From positions 172,142,437 through 172,206,436 of the forward strand of contig NC_135715.1 of the NCBI RefSeq assembly GCF_964656455.1: DNA of 64,000 bases, in the 5' to 3' direction. A model generated the notes under the pieces. The model searched no databases and had not been told where the DNA came from. It was given only the letters and a program-made list of their open reading frames with translations. Positions within the stretch are counted from its first letter, which is position 1, and each line of letters begins with the position of its first letter. A program made the position numbers and the translations under genes. This document shows positions 55,352 through 64,000 of the stretch, in pieces. Source of the DNA: Halichoerus grypus (lineage: Eukaryota > Chordata > Mammalia > Carnivora > Phocidae).

Positions 55352-55859
55352 TGAACCCTTTCTCCCAAGCTCCTCTGCTCCCGGTGAAGAAGCCCATGAT
55401 TCAAGAGGCAAGATGTTAAAGAGAGCCACTTTATCCAGAAAGCTAGCAAAACGAGGACATGGCAAACTATTGTCCCAAAGAAACATCACCCATCGGCATG
55501 AAATTCAAGCTTCTATTATGTTAGCAGAAGGGGGAAAGAGGAGGGGGGTTGAAGTCAAAAGATGCCTGACTTCTGCAGATATCTGAGGGAGGTCGTTCTT
55601 CTTTGTCCTCCATCAGTAGTTCTATGCATATGGGAAGGTGGTCATGTCGCGCCTGTAAATCTGAAACAGCATAGTCCTGTACATGCTTCCTTCTCTCCTC
55701 AGGTGAGGTGGGTTTTGGGTAAAGAGCTGTTTTTGCAAATCTTAGCTGTAACATGCCTACATGCAGGGCTGAGCAGGTGTTTCTAAGCTGTAGGTCACAG
55801 CAGCAAAGACAATAAAAGCAATATGGGGTCAGAAGTGCTAAGTTTTCTTCCTTGTTGCA
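55352..55859 (-). mobile_element. 5' LTR of class I provirus
   Basis: About 508 bp, minus strand, beginning TGCAACAAGGAAGAAAACTT and ending AAAGGGTTCA next to the leader. It is the partner of 49159-49661. Flanking DNA TAATTA on both outer sides (49149-49154 and 55860-55865) marks the integration site in the L1M element; the exact duplication length is uncertain because the 3' LTR edge has extra bases. Confidence 0.85.
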
Positions 55860-56150
55860 TAATTACCTAGGAATGGCATCCTGGGTCATGCAGAAGGTGT
55901 ATATTGAACTTCTTAATCAACTGCCGAATGATTTTCCAAAGTGTCCAATTTCTCACTTCTACCTGAGGTGTTTAAGAGTTAACATTTGTTGCCTGTTCTC
56001 ATCAACATTTAGTGCTTTCAGGTGTTAGCTTTAGCCATTCTCGCGGGTGTTTAGTGGTGTGCACTGTGATTTTGGTTTGTTTTTTTCTTAATGACTAACT
56101 ATATTGAGTTTAATGCTTAATACATTTAAGTACTTGCAAGAGTGTCTATC
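55860..56150 (-). mobile_element. Ancient L1M 3' end (part 2)
   Basis: Continuation of the L1M broken at 49154: CCTAGGAATGGCATCCTGGG, AAGTGTCCAATTTCTCACTT, TTAGCCATTCTCGCGGGTGT. Confidence 0.85.
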
Positions 56151-59100
56151 TTTGCTCTCTATTATACTGTCAACCCCACAACAGCAGAAACAATATAGTT
56201 TTTGTCTTCTTTACTTTGGAAATTTTGTTCTTTATTCTTTAAAAGTGTTTTAATGGAATATTTCAAAAAATACAGGAAAATAATAACAAACTCTTGTGGG
56301 TTCACCACCCGTGTGTAAGAATCTTCAAGCCAAACCCCTTGTGTGTCATAACAGCTCTTGTACGCCCACATCTCACATACCTGCAACTGTGTCTTTCCTG
56401 TTCACAGATGTATCGCTAGTGTTTAGAGCAATGCTCAAACATGGAAGGGGTTATTTATTTGAATGACTAGATGTTATTTTTTAAACATAGCTTATTTTAT
56501 CTCATGGTCTTACCTCAACGACCCATCATGCCTTCGAGTCAGCTAATTACTGGAGTTGAGCTTTTTTGGTAAATTTAAACAGAAGCATCATAAGCCTCTT
56601 TCAAAAACTGCATCTATTCTCTGACTATTGTCAAAGGGATGGTGGAAGCTCAGAAATATTAACATTTTCTTTAAGCTAATCAACAACACTTGATCACTTG
56701 CCAAGATTTTTTTGGGTGTGAAGCACTGTCTCTGGATAAATCAGCCATGAAAATGAGCTGCGTCGATGGTAGCTTTCTAGCTGTTTACTCGTCTGTATTC
56801 GGTTGAATACTGAATAGTTCATCATACCAATAATGGGGCTAGAAGAGAATTGCTTGACTCTGGTTCAATGCTGCTTTAATACATACATCGTAAAACTGGC
56901 TGTCGGGATGGAATAAACAATCAGAATAGCCTGTAGCAGAAAAACATTCCTAGGCTGATGATTGGGCCAAAGTAAAACAGATGTTAAGTCAAATTTCTGG
57001 AGCCCACTTCTTTCTAAGGCATAATTCACAATGGAAAAGTCCTCCAGGAAACCTGGGTAAGAGTTAAATAGGACTGCCTGGGAGGTAAGACAGGTAAATA
57101 CATTTCCCATATTCCTCATTGGGCCCGACAATTAATCCTGAACTAAAATGCTTCCAAGTCCTCCAGTAGGATTTGAAAACAGCAGATGCCTAAAAGGAAG
57201 GACGGACTTTCAAAACCATGAGTTATATGTGATCGCCACAGCTTTGTTTTCCCAGAGAATAACAACTGGATGACTCAAAAAGCTTAATTAAGAGGTGCTA
57301 TTGCTTCGTGACTTCCAGTTTGTCTCTGTTTTTCCCTCTCTGTGGTGACTCAGCCAAGGTATGGTGTGCGCATTAGTTGAAACAATCCTTTTCCACGGTT
57401 GGCTTTTCATGCCACGGGCTGTGGAATATGTGACACAAAAATATCATATTTTTAAAGCAGCAGTTTAACAATTTCTGTTAATCCTCATGTTGTGGTTAGA
57501 TGGCAATAGCTCCATGAAGGCTACAGTTGAAAATAGCAATTATTTTAAAGTATGTCTCTTTTGTACACTGCTAGTAAATTGGATTATGTTTTCTGAGTCT
57601 CCCAGGGGCATTAGCCAAAGCATATCTAAAGCTTTTCCAGTATTATAAATCATCTTTATAGGCTCACAGATATTTTATAATAAAGGTTGGGATTTCCCTA
57701 ATCTTTTTAATGTGAAATTCATGTTTCCTTCTCTCCATTAATCCTTAAACCATTTCTGTGACTCCACTCACACATTGCATTTATCGAGGCTATCAGCCAA
57801 AGTGGAGTGCTTGTTTACTTTCTTCTTGAAGCCAGTCTTCTCATCCAAATTACCCACGATAGATTAGAACTCTATTCTGACCTTGCTGCAAGAAATCAGG
57901 TAACTCCGCTATTCTGAATTATGGGTAGGTGATAGGCTTATAAATTATCCACTTATTTTGTCGGTACTAACTTAAAAAAGGCAGCTTTTCTTTTGAGAAG
58001 CATGTTAAAGTTTGTGAGAAAAATAGAAGACTTCCTTTTGTGTACTTGAAAAGAATTAAGCTGTAACATTATGGCACATTTAAAAACTGCTTATCATTGG
58101 CAATTTTTAGTTTGCATTTGGATGTATGTCTACACAATTACACGATACTTTAATTTAAAAAAGAAATTCCAAGCTGTCAGTCTATTTTAATTCTGAGCTT
58201 TATTTGCCTTTGTAGAGATTCTCCTCCAACCCCATCCCGAAGTAAAAACCAAAATAAAAATCAAACAAATAAATAAAAGCCATTGGACAAAGAGCTCCAG
58301 CCAAATGATCAATGATATATTTAAGGGGGGAAATGCCACTAGAATCTGAATCTATTTAGGGGTGTACAAAATCAGAAAAAAATTGTTATTGGAGAGGTTT
58401 GCTTTAGCTTCAGTAAGAGGATGTAGTAGATACCTCTTAAATCAATGTGATTCAGGATTTTAGGTAAATATTTCATATAGATATAGCTCTGCATTGCATA
58501 ATAGAAATAAAATTTCCTATCAGTTAATGTGGTGATTTTCTTTTTATATTCTTTTGACTTCAAGTAATAGAATACCCACCTTACATGGCTTAGCAAAAGT
58601 AATATAATTATCTCATCAAAAAAGAAGTCCAAAAGCTGGGTGCTTTCAGGATTGGTTCAACAGCTTTGTGATATTATGAAGGAGTCAGGTTTTTCTGTAT
58701 TTGGTCTCTCCATCCTCAGAGTTTTGTTTTGGAGCTTAGGTGTACTTAAACCTCTTTGATGTAAGAATGTAAGTGTAGTTTAGGGATCACATATAGAGAT
58801 GACAACATCTACCCCTCCCCCCCAAATGCAGTTTCCTTACACATATCTTTTTGTAAAAGGAAGGAAAGCCTTTTCCAGAAGTTTCTGAGCAAACTTCCCT
58901 TTGGATCCATTCTGCTGGGACTGGGTCTCATATCCATAACCTAGCTGCAAGGAAATTTAAGAAAACGATGTGTGACATTTTGAGACTCTGTAGCTGAATG
59001 TCATCTGGGCCACTAAGGAAGAAGTGGAGACAGGGGGGAATCTGCCAGTTGTCTACCAACATTCATATCACATTTTATCACTGTTTTTTATAAAACAAAG

Positions 59101-60659
59101 TTACTAAGAATTAAGTGTAATTTTATTTAAAATACATTTTATTTTTGCCAAGGAATTTGGATCAGTACATTACAGATATTTTTGGAGAGATTCACAGGTT
59201 AATTCTAATTAAACTTCTTGAGTTTCTTTCAGGTAAATTTTAGAAATCCCTCTTAAACATACTCAAAAAAGGAAAAGAAACTTTATTATGATATCTCTGT
59301 TCCAAGTAATAAAAAACAATAGGATGTGATGAGCTAAACCAAATCATGCTCTTTCAATGGAATGGGCAAAGACCACCTGACTAGTAAAATAATCAGAAAA
59401 CAAGGCCCTCAACATGGACAAAGGCACAAGGAAAATCAATCAGATTAAATAGACATCGATGCTATAATTATATTCTACAGCTGATGTAGAACCAAAAACA
59501 CCAGGGCACCTGTTTTGTTCAAACCGAAGCTAGATTTTATAGACACAGTGTGAGAGGCAGAGGGCAATGTTAAATCATCTCTCTTCATTTGGCTTGATTA
59601 CTGGGGAGACATCTAGATTTTCCAGGGGTGGGACAATTCCATCTGGGGGTAAAAAGAGACCACTAAAAAGAATCAAACAACAAAACAAAGATGTTACCTT
59701 CTTCTGAATGTTCCAGAATAGGAATACTTTCAAAGCATGTTTCTCTTTTCATAGTTTTCTACTTTAATCTAAAATGAATTACAGGTCCTCTCCAAACAAG
59801 CCTTAATGCAAAATATTGCTCAACAGCACTGTATAAGCAGGGATTTAGAAATCCTCATAATAACGTCCTTCATTGTTTCCTTCTTTTGGTAGAAAAGAAA
59901 ACACCTCTGAGAGTCTCAAAGGGGACTTAAGATGGCTTGTTTAGTAAGTCCCCAACTAAAGGAGCAGAGCCTAAGTCCTGCTCTATTTCAACCAAAGACA
60001 AAGAAGACCTTCCAAGTCTCCACTAATCACCAAAATAAATGTAATTCTGGCTGCATTTAATTGAGGATTAACAGAGAATACAGACATTAGAGCACATTAT
60101 TAAGGAGTTATTCCACCCCCTGAAAGATAAGGTGCTTTCTGACAAAAACAAACACAGTACATTGAAATTTTCTTAAAAAAAAAAACACAACTCATCCTAA
60201 TGAAAATAGAGAAATACCATTTTATTAATCTATTTATTTTTCAGGAATAAAGGTGTTTTATGTTCTTCATTATCCTAAAAGTCAAAATCTCCATTTCAAT
60301 AGAGTGTTTTTAAGGGGAGGTGGAGGAAATTTCTAATGAATATTTATGTCTAATTCTATCTGGATCGTCTTGGTGACAGGACACAGAACCTCTTTATGTG
60401 CTTTTCAAAATGTGTATGGAACTTAACATGAAAAACAAGATTGGCATCACATTCAAACTGCTAGAGCTGGAGGTACTGCAACAGGTCCTTGCAAAGGTCT
60501 TAAAACAATCATTATTTTTCATGGTAACAAATGGATTTCCCTCCAAGACACAATACAGCAAAACCAGGAGTCATTTCATTGAAGCCTAATTGAGCTAAGA
60601 CATTAGGTTCAAGCCCATGGAGTATTTCAACCACAAGCAGCCATTAAGAACCCAGCATC
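56151..60659. other. SINE-free, mostly unique stretch
   Basis: About 4.5 kb without any Can-SINE, L1 or LTR that I could recognise, unlike the rest of the window. No exon is apparent: open frames are short and lack a family signature. A TGACTCAGC (AP-1/MARE-like) site lies at 57346-57354. It may hold conserved non-coding DNA. Confidence 0.5.
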
Positions 60660-60780
60660 TGATTATTTCTATCCGTCCATTAAGTCAGTAAATATTTATT
60701 GAACACCCAGTATTCACTCTGATGGATTCTGGGGACACGTCAGTGAACAAATCATGGGTTCTGCCCTCAACTTGAGTCTT
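60660..60780 (+). repeat. Ancient mammalian dispersed repeat
   Basis: Reads GTAAATATTTATTGAACACC, GATTCTGGGGACACGTCAGT, GAACAAATCATGGGTTCTGC. A widely recurring old mammalian repeat; family not assigned. Confidence 0.5.
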
Positions 60781-61354
60781 CTTTCTCATTTTTTGTTTCA
60801 TTTTCTTCAGGGTCTAAGAAAAAATTCTGAAGACTGTTTTTGAGAGATTCTCCAGTAATGCTAATGGACCCAGAAACAGATAGACACCCATGTAGATGAT
60901 ACACATACCCTTCAGAATCTAGTTTAAGCATAGCTTTATACTGAGACTTTTTCTCAACCCTCCCACCTCCAAATAACATGTACCTTAATCAGTTAGGTTG
61001 GACTTTTATGAACACTATTATGTTAAAAAAAATGTTTCCCTCCATTTATTTTAATTTAAACCAGAGGAGAGACAATGACTGCAAAATCAATATAGTTGGA
61101 ATTATACCTACAATGGTCCATGATAAAATCTCTGAATGATCTTAATCAGCATGCTCATTACCATTGGTTTAGTGCCCATTGTTCTTATATGCACACAGCC
61201 AAGTGCCCAGATACCACCAGACCCAAGACTGTTTGCATTTTTATTTCTTGGAATGTATCTCCTTATCTCAGGGCCTTAAGATAATGGCATGGGTATTGAG
61301 AAATATTTATCTGCTCTATGAGAAACAGCAATGCAGGCATGATGATAAATGTGT
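60781..61354. other. No recognised feature
   Basis: Unassigned; short frames only. Confidence 0.4.
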
Positions 61355-61470
61355 TCACGTATATGACAAATATTTATTGGGTGTCTGCAGTATATCAGTC
61401 AGTGTTCCAGGCACTTGGGGATACTGTGATCTCTGCTAGGTTGGAACTTCAATTCGAGAGTGAAGATGGA
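61355..61470 (+). repeat. Ancient mammalian dispersed repeat, second copy
   Basis: ATGACAAATATTTATTGGGT, TTCCAGGCACTTGGGGATAC: the same type as at 60660. It is followed by a SINE insertion. Confidence 0.5.
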
Positions 61471-61477
61471 GACACAT

Positions 61478-61666
61478 GGGGTGCCTAGGTGGCTCAGTCA
61501 GTTAAGCGTCTGCCTTCAGCTCAGGTCATGGTCCCAGGGTCCTGGGATAGAGCCCTAATCGGGCTCCCTGTTCAGCAGGGAGTCTGCTTCTCCCTCTTCC
61601 TCTGCCCCTTCCTTCAGATTGTGCTAACTCCCTCTCTCAAATGAATAAATAAAATCTTTTAAAAAA
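61478..61666 (+). mobile_element. Can-SINE, plus strand
   Basis: Head GGGGTGCCTAGGTGGCTCAG, body TCTGCCTTCAGCTCAGGTCA, tail AAATGAATAAATAAAATC. Target-site duplication AAGATGGAGACA at about 61463-61474 and AAGATGGAGACAT at 61667-61679. Confidence 0.95.
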
Positions 61667-61714
61667 AAGATGGAGACATGGATAAGAAAGTAGGAAAGTG
61701 GGCAAGTAAGATTA

Positions 61715-62050
61715 CAGCTGACACATGAACAATATGGGTTTGATCTGCACAGGTCCGCTTAGATTAGAATTTTTTCCATAAATACATTACGGTACTATAA
61801 ATGTATTTTCTCTTCCTTATGATTTCCTTAATAACAGTTTTCTCTAGCTTACTTTATTATAAGAATACAGTATATAATATATATGACATGCAAAATATGT
61901 GTGAATTGGCTATTTATATTATCAGTAAGGCTTCAGGTCACTAGTTGGCTATTATTAGTAGTTAAGTTTTATGGGAAGTCAACAGTTAGGTGCAGATTTT
62001 TGATTGCATGGGGTCAGCACCCCTAATCTTCACATTGTTCAAGGGTTAAC
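61715..62050. mobile_element. Tigger-family DNA transposon
   Basis: Inverted ends CAGCTGACACATGAACAATA and CACATTGTTCAAGGGTTAAC lie beside TA dinucleotides. The interior contains GGTTTGATCTGCACAGGTCC and GGGGTCAGCACCCC. Non-autonomous. Confidence 0.85.
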
Positions 62051-62052
62051 TA

Positions 62053-63246
62053 TATTTCAGAAAATGGTAAGTATAATCAAAAATAAAAGAGAAAAGGGGG
62101 TAGAGAGTCACCAGGCTTAGTTCTTCAGTTAGAATGGTCAAAAAAGACTTCTTGGAGGTATGGAACACTAGCCTCAGGGTTAGGAGAGACTCCAAGGTGA
62201 AAGCAACTGTGACAAACTGGAGAGGTGCAGATCTCACCTAAAACTAGCCATGCCATTAAATTTCTGAAGACAATTTACACTTGGCGATAGGGGTCTGGGG
62301 TAGGTGGGGCAGACCATCATGCGAAATGTGGCTTTTCAAGAGAAATTCAGATTTCAAAAGGAAATTGCCTTTTTAAATGTTGGCAAATAATTGGAACTTA
62401 AAGTACTTTGCCTCCCAACACTATGCCATTGGGAACCAACTATGTGGGAGGGCTGGATCAGGGTAGAGGGCTGCCAGTGCTCTGAATCTCTGCTCTAGGT
62501 CTTTCTTCTGTTCTAGATGATCTAGGGCTAATCTGAGAAAATAATCTGGCCTAAAATGTTAATGGCAGATGGTGACTTAATGTGTATATCTTCTAGAGAT
62601 GATATTTACAGTTTAACGGGTCTTTCCATAAGATGTTAATGATAATGCATCTTGGAAGGAGGGACTGCTCAGCCAGAGTGATCTGGCTCACTCTCCCTCA
62701 AGTCACAGCTATAGGCTTCCACCCAGTCTTTCCCTACTCGTGGACACAAAAACAATGAGAACTAAACTGATGGTAATTGGCATAATGATTAAGATCATTC
62801 AGAGATTTTATTATGGACCGCCGTGGGTATATTTCCAACTGTATGAATTTCCCAGTCATCTCCTCTCCTCTGGTAAATTAAAATAAATGGAAGGAAAGAA
62901 AATGAAAATTGGACACATAGGTTCTTTCATCTAATAAGGGAATAGCATGCAGATACTGTCAGTAATGCATTATAAAATTAAATTAAAACATATGCTTTAC
63001 AGTAAGAAGTGAATCCTATTTCACCATTGCATTTTAAGTTTTGCTCATTTTTAGGTTTACTTGGAATTATTTTCCATTGCCTCTTTATCTAACTCCTTCA
63101 TCATATCTCAGCAAAAACGTCAAACCTTGGCTATGATTCTTGGAAAAATCATGCCACACAGTGTTAATGCCTCACCATTTCTAAGTAGAGCCTTTATTCT
63201 TCCCACCTCGAGGCACAGAAAGTATTGTAAGCGATTCTTTATTAGC
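62053..63246. other. No recognised feature
   Basis: AT-rich unassigned DNA. No gene. Confidence 0.45.
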
Positions 63247-63972
63247 TTTTTTTTTTTGACTTTATCTTTTTAGAGCAGTTTTAGGCTTACAACAAAATCG
63301 AGAAGAACATACAGAGATTTCTTATATACTCCTTACCCTGTCACATGCATAGCCTCCCTTCTTATCGACATCACTCATTACAGCGGTATATGTTTTACCC
63401 AGGATGAACCTACATTGACAAATCATAATCACCCAAAGTCCACACTTTACCTTAGGGTTCACTGTTGGTGTTGTACATTCTGTGGGTTTAGATGAAAGTA
63501 TAATGACATGTGTCCATCATTATAATATCCTACAGAGTATTTTCCCTGCCCTAAAAATCCTCTGTGCTCTGCCTGTTCATCTCTCCTCCCCCGGACCCCT
63601 AACAACCGCTGATCTTTGTACCGTCTCCATACTTTTGCCTTTTCCAGAATGTCATATAAGCTGGAATCTTATAGTATGTAACCCTTTCAAATTGGCTTCT
63701 TTCACATAATAATATGCACTTAAGTTTCCTTTGTGTCTTTTTGTGGCTTGATAACTCATTTCTTTTTAGTGCTAATATCCCATTGTCTGGATATAGCATG
63801 GTTTATTTATCCATTCACCTACAGAAGAACATCTTGGTTACTTGCACATTTTGGCAATTATGAATAAAGTTACTATAAATATTCACGGGCTTCTTGTGTG
63901 GACATAAGGTTTTTGTGTGGTTTTTGCGTGGACATAAGTTTTTGACTCCTTTGGGTAAATACCAAGGAGTAT
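63247..63972 (-). mobile_element. Ancient L1M 3' end, minus strand
   Basis: Reads from TTTTTAGAGCAGTTTTAGGC through CCAAAGTCCACACTTTACCT, TTTGCCTTTTCCAGAATGTC and CATTTTGGCAATTATGAATA to TTTGGGTAAATACCAAGGAG. This is the same kind of 3' end as at 11810, in the opposite direction. A short internal duplication (GTGTGGACATAAGGTTTTTG / GCGTGGACATAAGTTTTTG) lies at about 63896-63940. Confidence 0.8.
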
Positions 63973-64000
63973 GGGGGCCTGGGTGGCTCAGTCGGTTAAG
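63973..64000 (+). mobile_element. Can-SINE head, cut by window end
   Basis: GGGGGCCTGGGTGGCTCAGT followed by CGGTTAAG: the first 28 bases of a plus-strand SINE inserted in the L1M. Confidence 0.9.

Noticed and set aside
55045..55419. Overlapping long open frames on both strands
   Set aside because: They lie across the proviral leader and 5' LTR. GC-rich DNA here lowers stop frequency; no domain is recognisable.

Overview
This is vertebrate nuclear DNA, most likely from a non-canid arctoid carnivore such as a bear, seal or mustelid. The evidence is about 34 tRNA-Lys-derived Can-SINE copies. Their head reads GGGGCGCCTGGGTGGCTCAG and their body ends in the GGGCTCCCTGCTCAGCAGGG / TCTGCTTCTCCCTCTC form; I saw no dog-type or cat-type head or body. 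The L1 3' ends are also of carnivore type. I found no cellular protein-coding exon, no functional RNA gene, no CpG-island promoter and no CRISPR array. The window reads as intergenic or deep intronic DNA. Every open frame I examined is spurious or a remnant of a retroelement.

Layout: 0-9.7 kb holds a 5'-truncated L1 with an attached SINE, three further SINEs, and two L2 pieces. 9.7-13.1 kb holds a decayed ERV-L pol (minus strand) and an ancient L1 3' end split by a solo-LTR-like insert that itself carries a SINE. 15-20.3 kb is SINE-rich and holds a carnivore L1 3' end, an ERV LTR and a 44-base SINE stub. 22-33.3 kb holds old DNA transposons (MER20, Tigger/MER2, MER5A), a near-identical 182-bp direct duplication, old L1 pieces, a second ERV-L pol (plus strand) and MLT1/MaLR LTRs. 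36.8-46.9 kb is SINE-dense and includes an inverted SINE chimera and a SINE-L1 chimera. 49.16-55.86 kb is a degenerate class I (gammaretrovirus-like) provirus on the minus strand, with two LTRs, inserted in an older L1. 56.2-61.4 kb is SINE-free and mostly unique. The last 2.5 kb holds a SINE, a Tigger element, a unique stretch and an ancient L1 end.

Nothing here forms a working gene system. The most notable features are rearrangement scars: an inverted templated copy inside the provirus, the 182-bp duplication, the SINE-L1 fusion sharing one target-site duplication, the inverted SINE chimera and the microhomology-trimmed SINE stub. The nesting also gives relative ages: MIR/L2/old L1, then Tigger and ERV insertions, then Can-SINEs, then a SINE inside a SINE. 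Repeat family names are from recognition of the sequence and were not checked against a database.
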